Shown here piece after piece: positions 44,062 to 50,822 of a stretch of DNA of 64,000 bases. Each line of letters begins with the position of its first letter. Positions within the stretch are counted from its first letter, which is position 1. The position numbers and the translations under genes are program-made. The DNA is taken from the NCBI RefSeq assembly GCF_040719145.1, contig NZ_JBFDUZ010000002.1, forward strand, positions 310,001 through 374,000. Reading direction: 5' to 3'. The notes under the pieces are model-generated. The model made no database searches and was not told the DNA's origin. It saw only the letters and a list, made by a program, of their open reading frames with translations. The stretch is from Paenibacillus sp. JQZ6Y-1. Its GTDB lineage: Bacteria > Bacillota > Bacilli > Paenibacillales > Paenibacillaceae.

Positions 44062-44090
44062 TTGGATTTTGGGTAAAACAGGAATAGAAT
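44062..44090 (+). promoter_or_regulatory. Candidate promoter of yqgV
   Basis: TTGGAT at 44062-44067, 17-base spacer, TAGAAT at 44085-44090, close to the ribosome site of the next gene. Confidence 0.4.
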
Positions 44091-44123
44091 ACAATCAAAT
44101 GCGGTATAGAGGAGGAGTTTACG

Positions 44124-44441
44124 ATGGCAATTGCAGAAGTGACCGTGATTCCGGTCGGTACAGGCAGCACCAGTCTGAGTTCGTATGTGGCACAAATGCA
44201 GCGTGTATTGGATAAACAGCAGGGGATCAGCATTCAATTGACACCGATGAGTACGATTATCGAGGGTGAGATTGGCGATGTGTTCCGAGCGATTCAAGCG
44301 TTGCATGAAAGCCCGTTTGAGGAGGGAGCGGGACGTGTATCCACAGCGGTCAAAATTGATGATCGGCGCGATCATCCGACGTCAGCACAGTACAAATTGG
44401 ATTCTGTACGTAGTAAATTAGCGGATTCCAACCCCTCTTGA
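44124..44441 (+). CDS. yqgV: Thiamine-binding MTH1187-family protein (YqgV-like)
   Basis: A 105-residue cytosolic protein of the DUF77/MTH1187 family, a ferredoxin-like fold that binds thiamine or a related pyrimidine. It starts MAIAEVTVIPVGTGSTSLSSYV and has the internal TPMSTIIEGEIGDVFRAIQ, both typical. Length is normal. GAGGAGG precedes the ATG. It is monocistronic and no thiamine biosynthesis or TPP riboswitch sequence is nearby. Confidence 0.88.
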   Translation: MAIAEVTVIPVGTGSTSLSSYVAQMQRVLDKQQGISIQLTPMSTIIEGEIGDVFRAIQALHESPFEEGAGRVSTAVKIDDRRDHPTSAQYKLDSVRSKLADSNPS

Positions 44442-44444
44442 GCA

Positions 44445-44480
44445 AAAAAAGCCTAAAATCGCAAAATTAATGGCTTTTTT
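44445..44480 (+). terminator. Terminator of yqgV
   Basis: AAAAAAGCC (44445-44453) pairs with GGCTTTTTT (44472-44480). The T-run doubles as the first half of the upstream box of small-RNA unit 1. Confidence 0.75.
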
Positions 44481-44520
44481 AGGTCAAGTTCATAAAGTTT
44501 TAAGAAAAGGTGGCTATAGT
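44477..44520 (+). promoter_or_regulatory. Activator-type promoter of small-RNA unit 1
   Basis: TTTTAGG (44477-44483) and TTTTAAGA (44498-44505) followed nine bases later by the -10 element TATAGT (44515-44520). There is no normal -35; two T-rich words 21 bases apart take its place, as in promoters activated by OmpR/PhoB-type regulators. Unit 2 has the same layout. Confidence 0.5.
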
Positions 44521-44526
44521 TAACGC

Positions 44527-44590
44527 ATACCCCTTTTGAATATATAAACAGATTGAACGCCATGGACTGCGACCGTGGCGTTCTTTTTTT
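44527..44590 (+). ncRNA. Candidate small RNA, unit 1
   Basis: A predicted transcript of about 64 bases with no reading frame. It starts after TATAGT, carries ACCCCTTTTGAAT at 44529-44541 near the 5' end, and ends in an intrinsic terminator, GAACGCCATGG (44555-44565) paired with CCGTGGCGTTC (44573-44583) plus seven Ts. The exposed C-rich motif is complementary to ribosome binding sites of the AAAGGGGT kind, as in C-rich regulatory RNAs such as RoxS/RsaE and FsrA. I do not recognise the family. Confidence 0.5.
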
Positions 44591-44638
44591 GCCCAATATT
44601 ATAAATCAGGATACCTAAAATGATAAAATTAATGTTTC

Positions 44639-44682
44639 TTTAAGGTTATTGTCAGGTTTTTTTAAGATATATGCGGTATAGT
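44639..44682 (+). promoter_or_regulatory. Activator-type promoter of small-RNA unit 2
   Basis: TTTAAGG (44639-44645) and TTTTAAGA (44660-44667), then nine bases and TATAGT (44677-44682). Spacing is identical to unit 1. Confidence 0.5.
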
Positions 44683-44688
44683 GTCTGT

Positions 44689-44755
44689 AATAACCCCTTT
44701 TGAATTACTATATCTTTAGACCTCATCAGCTGCGAATGATGAGGTCTCTTTTTTT
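44689..44755 (+). ncRNA. Candidate small RNA, unit 2
   Basis: A predicted transcript of about 67 bases. It shares ACCCCTTTTGAAT (44693-44705) with unit 1, 13 of 13 bases, but its terminator is different in sequence: AGACCTCATCA (44718-44728) paired with TGATGAGGTCT (44737-44747), then seven Ts. Conservation of promoter layout and seed but not of the terminator stem argues for function rather than a recent duplication. Confidence 0.5.
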
Positions 44756-44835
44756 GCTCTTTTTTGGTGGTGGGGAGGGGATAGAGTTTTGTGCGGACAT
44801 CACTTCGGAAAGGAATAAGGAAACAGGACTCCGGT

Positions 44836-44886
44836 GGAGGCACGAGAATCTACGGAATAGGAGTGAATGTAGATTCTCGCACCTCC
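44836..44886. repeat. Long inverted repeat in gene-poor region
   Basis: GGAGG-CA-CGAGAATCTAC (44836-44853) pairs with GTAGATTCTCG-CA-CCTCC (44869-44886): 16 pairs interrupted by a symmetric CA/CA internal loop, with a 15-base apical loop. There is no T-run, so it is not a simple terminator. It belongs to a stretch from 44756 to 45765 in which I see no gene. Confidence 0.7.
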
Positions 44887-45086
44887 AAAGTAGTAAGATA
44901 TTTTGCTTCGCAAAAATCACTTTTCATTGAACAACGTGTTTGAAAATCGCAAACACTAGAAGTCGCCCTTTTTCCTTATTTCGTTTCCTTCGTTATGTGC
45001 GGGTGCAGACTTTATCGTTTTTACATCTTATGCAAAAGAGGGCTTTTAGAGGTTGAGCATTAAGGATATGGGTCTATAAATTGGAC

Positions 45087-45127
45087 GATCCCCGGTGGGA
45101 CAACGTGTGGTTGTCCTGCCGGGGATC
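45087..45127. repeat. Two-stage hairpin in gene-poor region
   Basis: GATCCCCGG (45087-45095) pairs with CCGGGGATC (45119-45127), and inside it GACAA pairs with TTGTC across a TGG/CTG internal loop. GC-rich, symmetric, without a T-run on either strand. Short open frames on the minus strand across this region have no ribosome sites or family features. Confidence 0.65.
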
Positions 45128-45765
45128 TGGTGTTGCGTCTTATGTTTGATTTGTGCTTGAAATGCCATAAGCCGTTCATGCAGCCTACGAGCCATATGTG
45201 AATTGCTTCATGCTCAACAATGTGTGTAATTGGTGTAGCCGGATTTTGCGTGGCATGTTGGGATGCCTGAGGTGCAAAATGTACTGCTTTAGTTACAGAG
45301 TCAGGCTGCGTAGACCTGCTCTCCGGTGTCATATGGCTGCTTAACTGCAGCTATCGTTAACCCGTAACCCCGTGTGCGGTGAATGTGAAATGGATGGACG
45401 GGGACGGTTTTGGTTCGCTTGCTTTGTGTATACAGGATGGACGTACATGGAATAGCCTCGCTCTGTATACGATGAATCCAAAACAACAAAAGCCCTACCT
45501 CTCTTTTGTCCTTGCGGCTCCGATGACCGCGCCAGTGTGAATCAGATACTCAAATTTCAATGGTTTGTAAGAAAAGAAAGGAAATTTGAAATGATTCCGG
45601 CAGCACCCGGAAAATTGCGAAGGATAAAACCGAGGGTTAAAAACAACACTTCATAGTATACACCTATACTGCATAAAAGTCAAAAATTAGCATGAGGATA
45701 TGAAAATACGAACAGTAATAGAGATACAAAAAGAAGGACACAAACAGATGTACAAAGAGAGAGAC

Positions 45766-45801
45766 AAAAAAAGGACTTCCGGTGAAGGAAGTCCTTTTTT
45801 T
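45766..45801 (-). terminator. Strong terminator downstream of the small stalk protein gene
   Basis: AAAAAAAGGACTTCC (45766-45780) pairs perfectly with GGAAGTCCTTTTTTT (45787-45801) over a six-base loop, bidirectional. The 118 bases between it and the stop codon at 45920 are enclosed by a long-range pair TCGTTTGC/GCAAACGA (45813-45909 region), so the 3' untranslated region looks folded. Confidence 0.9.
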
Positions 45802-45919
45802 GTATCCAGCGTTCGTTTGCGAAGAGGCAAGCAGGGAGTCTGCGATGTATTCCCTAGTTGACCTGTATGCCGCTTCCGTCTCCATCCGCGGAGCGGAAGG
45901 GTGCAAACGATAAAGTGGA

Positions 45920-46411
45920 TTAATATACTTTAGACAGTGTGATCATGCCGCCGCTGTAGGACATGTTCCAGTCGAAGTTCTCAGCGAACCAACGTACTGG
46001 CACCATTGTGTGACCGTTGCGGGAAATGATCGGTTGGTTCAAGCCTTTGCGCATGTTGTCTACTTTGTAGACTTTGGCATTTGTACCTTTGGTCCAGAAC
46101 TCGTAGCGAGCCAGACCAGTATCCAGCCATGTTGTATCTGTCATTGCATCGTAAGATACTTTCATGTTGGCGTTAGCTGCCAGGTAGCGCAATGGCACGT
46201 ATGTAGTGCCCATGTATTCTACTGGCATAATAGCCATGCTTTTTGTCATACCGTTCACCATGTACATTTTGCTGCCCAGTGTAAACTGGATCGCTCTTGT
46301 TTGCAGCTCCGGATTATAGTCGGCAGTTGTACCTTCCGCAGCGAAAGCGCCAGCGGCTGGCAACATCAGGGAAAGACCCAGTACAGGTGCAAGCAGTTTT
46401 CTCATTTTCAT
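45920..46411 (-). CDS. Secreted stalk-domain protein (copper amine oxidase N-terminal type)
   Basis: A 163-residue secreted protein. A signal peptide (about 1-25, ending AGAFA-A) is followed by one stalk domain of the copper amine oxidase N-terminal type: IQFTLGSKMYMVNG, TYVPLRYLAANANMKVSYD and HTMVPVRWFAENFDW. The family name does not imply copper oxidase activity; in these bacteria the domain is a general cell-surface or extracellular module. It is very similar to the C-terminal domain of the protein at 47018-48697. The start follows AAAGGGGT, which is exactly complementary to the C-rich motif of the two candidate small RNAs. Confidence 0.88.
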   Translation of the reverse strand: MKMRKLLAPVLGLSLMLPAAGAFAAEGTTADYNPELQTRAIQFTLGSKMYMVNGMTKSMAIMPVEYMGTTYVPLRYLAANANMKVSYDAMTDTTWLDTGLARYEFWTKGTNAKVYKVDNMRKGLNQPIISRNGHTMVPVRWFAENFDWNMSYSGGMITLSKVY

Positions 46412-46609
46412 GGTTGATTACCCCTTTGCAAGTTATGTGTATTTGATTTCTCAGACTGAAGCGATAAGCGAAAGATACAGACAACGGCTGTACTATAACG
46501 CTTACATCAGCTGAGAATGATACAGCTGAATTTTCGATTTCTGCCCGTTATGATGCCGCGCGCTGCAACATCGGGATGATCGAATTTGTCGATACGCTGC
46601 TGTCTAAGT

Positions 46610-46638
46610 ATTGTATAAACCTATTCCAAAGTAGTTAA
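46610..46638 (-). promoter_or_regulatory. Candidate promoter of the small stalk protein gene
   Basis: On the minus strand TTAACT (46638-46633), 17-base spacer, TACAAT (46615-46610). It would give a leader of about 190 bases. Nothing else supported is seen between 46412 and 46868. Confidence 0.45.
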
Positions 46639-46868
46639 TCAGATAGTACCAAAAAAGTTACAATTTTGTTTCGTGTATGAATATATGGTTGTGGGTCCAT
46701 CGAAGGGAAAGCAAGCGAGCAATGCAATATTGTGCTGCATTACATAGCTAAAATAGCGTCCTGCATAGACTTACCCCTAAAGTGTAATAGTGATTCCATT
46801 TGGACTACGGAAATGAATCTAGAATATACAGTTACAAGCGCATCATATAGCGGCAGGCGTATCAGGAT

Positions 46869-46912
46869 ATAAAAAACGACCAGCAGCCCCAGATGGAGAG
46901 CTGCTGGTCGTT
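46869..46912 (-). terminator. Terminator of the duplicated stalk protein gene
   Basis: On the minus strand AACGACCAGCAG pairs with CTGCTGGTCGTT and is followed by six Ts. It lies about 105 bases after the stop at 47018. Confidence 0.88.
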
Positions 46913-47017
46913 GCATATAAAAGCGTGATCTGCAATGCAAGCGAGGGGTGTATGTCTTCTTTACACGTCTACACCTGCTTATTGCCGTGACACTTCCTGA
47001 AGCTTATTACAAAGAGA

Positions 47018-48697
47018 TTAGTACGTTTTGCTCAGGGAAATGACACCGTTGGCATAGCCCAGTTTCCAGTCAAACGTATCAGCGACCCAGCGTACTGGAA
47101 CGAGGGTACGTCCGTCTCTGGAAATGACCATTGCTTTCGCCTTCATTTGCATATTGTTCACTTTGTAAATATTGGAGTTCACCCAGAATTCGATTACTTC
47201 TTTACCAGTATTCAGGGTTGTCGTTTTGGTTTTGTTGTTGTAGGACATGGTAGCGCCAATGTTGGCAGCCAGATAGCGGATCGGAATATACGTATTGCCT
47301 TGGTATACGACCGGCTTGGTAGTCATCGTAGCGGACTTACCATTTACCATGTACATTTTGCTATTCAGGGTAAACTGAATCACTTTGGTTTGCAGCTCAG
47401 GGCTGGCATCAGCAGTTGTATTGCCGGAACCAGTGCCTGTGTTACCCATACCCGGCATATTGCTGTGATCTACTGGTGGAGTGTTTGTGCTTGGTGTCGT
47501 GGAGCCACCACTGGATGTACCGCCGAATTTGGTCGGGAATTGGTTCACGATTGCTTCGCTCAGAGTATCAGCAAACATAAACATATGAGCATAGGCTTTA
47601 CGTTCTTGATCGTATGCACCCGTGTAGTTTTTGGCTACATAATCGTCAAATGCCATCAGCAGCATATTGATATGCTCTTCCAGACCAGCTTCCAAGGCTG
47701 CTTGTGGCAGATTCGGATTGGCATCAGCAAAGAATTTGGCTTGCGTTACTTTGTACTCTGCCAGCTCGTCTTTTGCTTTTTGCTTGGCTGTGCTGTCATT
47801 GGCAGCTGTTGCTTTCACATAATCAACAAAGTAGCCGATATGTGAGCCCCAGATCGTTTTAAATGATTGACCCGCAGCGTCACCGTATACAGAAGCAACG
47901 GCAGCAGACAGTTCATCGGTATTTTTGTTCAGTAGTGCGGCAGCTTGATCAAAGTCAGGCGCACCGTCGATCCCTTTTTGCATCGCCCACACTGCCAGCG
48001 TCGCGTGTTCGCCCAGCAGAATGCCCAGACCGGAACGCAGATCAGAGGCTTGTGTAGTCGACATGTCGCTCGTGAATTTATCCGGGAATTGCTTTTCGAT
48101 TGCACCGCTCAGAGTATCACCAAACATAAACATATGCTTGTACGCTTGATCGGCTGTAGTATAGACCGAAGTGTAATCTTTGGCTACATAGTCGTCAAAC
48201 GCTTTCAACAGCATATTGATATGCTCTTCCAGACCAGCTTCAAGCGCAGCCTGTGGCAGATTCGGGTTAGCATCGGCAAAGAATTTGGCTTGTTGTACTT
48301 TGTACGCAGCCAGATTGTCTTTCGCTTTTTGCTTGCCTGCACTGTCATTGGCAGCTGTCGCTTTGACATAATCGACGAAGAAGCCGATATGCGAAGCCCA
48401 GATCGGTTTGAACGCTTGACCGGCAGCATCGCCATAAACGGAAGCGATAGCAGCTGTCAGATCATCCGTATTCGCATTCAGTGCAGCAGCAGCCTGATCA
48501 AAATCTGCTTTGCCGTCGATGCCTTTTTGCATAGCGATGATTGCCAGCAGGGCATGCTCACCGAGAATTTGTCCGAGCGCTGCACGGAGGTCGGAGCCAG
48601 CACCTTTGGTTGTTGCGGCTGCACCCGCAGCGGCAGGTACGAGTAATACAACAGCCATCAGCAGAATACAGGCTTTAGAGAGAACCGATTTGAACAT
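47018..48697 (-). CDS. Secreted protein: duplicated His-containing helical domain plus stalk domain
   Basis: A 559-residue secreted protein. A signal peptide (about 1-28) is followed by two tandem 174-residue units (35-208 and 218-391) identical at 136 of 174 positions by hand count. Each is helical and holds four conserved His: LGEHA, SHIG, EEHIN and the (K/A)HMFMF site (48, 103, 159, 188; 231, 286, 342, 371), a pattern that fits a metal-binding four-helix bundle. A Ser/Thr/Gly linker contains DHSNMPGM (410-417), a His-Met motif of the copper-binding sort. The C-terminal 125 residues are a stalk domain nearly the same as in the neighbouring protein. The start follows AAAGGAGTG. I do not recognise the repeated unit. 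Confidence 0.85.
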   Translation of the reverse strand: MFKSVLSKACILLMAVVLLVPAAAGAAATTKGAGSDLRAALGQILGEHALLAIIAMQKGIDGKADFDQAAAALNANTDDLTAAIASVYGDAAGQAFKPIWASHIGFFVDYVKATAANDSAGKQKAKDNLAAYKVQQAKFFADANPNLPQAALEAGLEEHINMLLKAFDDYVAKDYTSVYTTADQAYKHMFMFGDTLSGAIEKQFPDKFTSDMSTTQASDLRSGLGILLGEHATLAVWAMQKGIDGAPDFDQAAALLNKNTDELSAAVASVYGDAAGQSFKTIWGSHIGYFVDYVKATAANDSTAKQKAKDELAEYKVTQAKFFADANPNLPQAALEAGLEEHINMLLMAFDDYVAKNYTGAYDQERKAYAHMFMFADTLSEAIVNQFPTKFGGTSSGGSTTPSTNTPPVDHSNMPGMGNTGTGSGNTTADASPELQTKVIQFTLNSKMYMVNGKSATMTTKPVVYQGNTYIPIRYLAANIGATMSYNNKTKTTTLNTGKEVIEFWVNSNIYKVNNMQMKAKAMVISRDGRTLVPVRWVADTFDWKLGYANGVISLSKTY

Positions 48698-49219
48698 CTT
48701 CCCACACTCCTTTGGGGTAATGGATAGGCGGTCCTAGTGAACATGCCTATCGAAATGGACATGAAAAACCGACGACGGGTTGCCCTGAACCAGCATAAAG
48801 GTTCACCGGATAAGGGGAGAAAAGGGTTGCAGCAGACGAATATGTATGTCATGGTGTGATGCAAATGGTCCGCAATGTGTTATTAAACGGTTAGCAGCCG
48901 TTTCATGCAAAAGACAGGATATAAGATTAAGGAAGTAAATTTTATAAATATGAAAATATTGGATTTTTCGACATGGAGGGATTTTTTATTCGACATCGTT
49001 TTACATAGGCGGGCGCTATGCTCGGTTGTTAGAATCATTGGAAAAACGAAGGGATTTGGCAAATGTCGAATCTTGATTTTACGCGTAAAATACAACAATA
49101 TGGAAATCAGCGCCCACCTTCTATATAACAGGATGAAAAAATAATGTTGCACAAAAGTCATCCATCGCAAAATATTGTGCGAACGTTATAATAGAGGGGA
49201 ATGGGAAAGGAGCCCTTGG
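48698..49219. other. Divergent intergenic region between stalk protein and ECF sigma gene
   Basis: 522 bases that must contain both promoters. A TATAAT at 49187-49192 precedes the sigma factor gene but has no good -35 at normal spacing. I see no reading frame of note and no strong hairpin. Confidence 0.4.
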
Positions 49220-49801
49220 ATGAGTGAAATGTTGGACGACAAAGAATTGATGCGTCGGATTGCCCGCAAGGACACCGAAGCTTTGGAAGAAGTATATGAT
49301 CGCTATGAACGCGCAGTATATGCTTTCGCTTACCGCATCGTGCACGATACGATGGCGGCGGAAGAGGTAGTACAGGAATTGTTTTTGAGAGTATGGAATC
49401 ATGCGGAACGCTATGATCGGGGCCAGGGGAAGCTTTCGACATGGATGTTTACAATCGCACGCAATATAGCAGTAGACATGCTGCGGCGCAAATCATCACG
49501 CGCAGCGGCCGATGCCGTCGGTGATGAGGTTCTACAGGTGATTCCCGATACAGGGACGGATGTAGAACAAGAGGTCACGATGAATTGGGAGCGACAGCGC
49601 ATCCGCGAGGCCATGATGGAATTACGCGAAGAACAGCAGCAGGTGATAGAGTCGATCTATTTTCAAGGATTGACGCAACATGAAGTATCCGAGAAATTCA
49701 GCATTCCGCTTGGAACCGTCAAAAGCAGGGTCAGACTTGCGATACGGCAGCTTCATGGGAAGCTTGCTGAAGCGGTAAAGGGGGGAAACGCATATGAGTA
49801 A
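49220..49801 (+). CDS. ECF-type RNA polymerase sigma factor
   Basis: A 193-residue sigma-70 family protein of the extracytoplasmic function group. Region 2 is YDRYERAVYAFAYRIVHDTMAAEEVVQELFLRVW with GKLSTWMFTIARNIAVDMLR; region 4 is EEQQQVIESIYFQGLTQHEVSEKFSIPLGTVKSRVRLAIRQL. There is no region 3. The ATG at 49220 follows AAAGGAG at seven bases; a longer frame from 49175 lacks a site. The anti-sigma gene overlaps its end by eight bases. It is divergent from the His-rich stalk protein, a plausible target. The pairing resembles SigK/RskA. Confidence 0.93.
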   Translation: MSEMLDDKELMRRIARKDTEALEEVYDRYERAVYAFAYRIVHDTMAAEEVVQELFLRVWNHAERYDRGQGKLSTWMFTIARNIAVDMLRRKSSRAAADAVGDEVLQVIPDTGTDVEQEVTMNWERQRIREAMMELREEQQQVIESIYFQGLTQHEVSEKFSIPLGTVKSRVRLAIRQLHGKLAEAVKGGNAYE

Positions 49802-50738
49802 CGAGCACAACAATAACGAGTGGATGGATATGGTCGAAATGTATGTACTCGGCGGTCTGGATCGGGAAGAACAGGAGCAATTTGAGGCATATATGAGAGA
49901 ACATGAACAATGCCGCCTTGCCGTGCAAGAATTGCGGGAAGTTGTCGGCTTTCTGCCGCTGGTCACCGAGCCTGTCACACCACCAAAAGGAATGAAAAGC
50001 CGTGTACTGGATCGGGTATTTGCTGAGGGCAAACCGGGCAGTGGACAGGCAGATTCTGCATTTGGACTGCCGTTCGAACCGGAAGTACCAGTCGCGAGCA
50101 CATCATCAACCGAAGAAACGATAGCATCACAACCATCAATGCCGAATGTCATTCCGCTGCCTCAGCGTCAAAGTGAGCCAGCAGCACAAGGAGCAAATTC
50201 AAATACACGTACCAGTCGCGGCGCCATCTGGCGTATCACGACAGCCGTAGCCGTAGTCGCTGCCATTCTGATCGGCGTCTATGCAGGCAGTCTGCGTGGA
50301 CAGCTGAATACGATGCAGCAACAGCTTGCCATGACCAGCAATCAAATTGGCAGCCTGCAGCAGCAGATCGTAGCTGCCTCCATGCCAAGTCAGGGGTTGC
50401 GCGTGAATGAAGCGGTCAAGCTAAGCCCAGCAGCCAAGGATATTGTGGCTCAAGGATTAGCGACGATTGTGATTGATGATAAAGGCACGCATCTGCTGGT
50501 ACAGGCTGACAACCTGCCTAAACTGGAAGGCACTCAGGCGTTCCAAGTATGGCTGATTAAAGGGAATATCAAACAGAGCGCCGGTACCTTCCTAACAAGA
50601 GGCGGGAACGGAGCGATGTATTACACGTTCAAACCGGAAGACTATGATACGATTGCGATTACGCTGGAGCCAGATGGAACAGGCGACCAGCCGCGCGGAC
50701 CGGTCATTCTGGCCGCGAATATCGCCGGTCAGGGTTAA
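49794..50738 (+). CDS. Membrane anti-sigma factor (RskA type)
   Basis: A 314-residue single-pass membrane protein that should hold the adjacent sigma factor inactive. The N-terminal cytosolic part (about 1-60, MDMVEMYVLGGLDREEQEQF and EHEQCRLAV) resembles zinc-binding anti-sigma domains but has only HxxC and lacks the second Cys, so zinc may not bind. A disordered linker follows, then a membrane helix at about 144-164. The outside domain (about 205-314) is the RskA C-terminal fold with ALATIVIDDKGTHLLVQADN and QAFQVWLIKG. The overlap with the sigma gene and GGGGG before the ATG show coupled translation. Confidence 0.9.
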   Translation: MSNEHNNNEWMDMVEMYVLGGLDREEQEQFEAYMREHEQCRLAVQELREVVGFLPLVTEPVTPPKGMKSRVLDRVFAEGKPGSGQADSAFGLPFEPEVPVASTSSTEETIASQPSMPNVIPLPQRQSEPAAQGANSNTRTSRGAIWRITTAVAVVAAILIGVYAGSLRGQLNTMQQQLAMTSNQIGSLQQQIVAASMPSQGLRVNEAVKLSPAAKDIVAQGLATIVIDDKGTHLLVQADNLPKLEGTQAFQVWLIKGNIKQSAGTFLTRGGNGAMYYTFKPEDYDTIAITLEPDGTGDQPRGPVILAANIAGQG

Positions 50739-50765
50739 TACCGGTCTGAGCTTATAGATAACGAT

Positions 50766-50803
50766 AAAAAGCAGTGCTTCCAGAAGAGGAGGCACTGCTT
50801 TTT
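50766..50803. terminator. Bidirectional terminator
   Basis: AAAAAGCAGTGC (50766-50777) pairs with GCACTGCTTTTT (50792-50803) between the convergent anti-sigma and antiporter genes. Confidence 0.9.
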
Positions 50804-50822
50804 GATTGGTGTCCTATCGAAA

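Noticed and set aside
45060-45489. Two short minus-strand open frames in the gene-poor region
   Set aside because: No ribosome sites, overlapping hairpins and no recognisable composition; kept as non-coding.
47945-48646. A 233-codon frame antisense to the duplicated stalk protein
   Set aside because: It copies the repeat structure of the real gene and lacks a start site.
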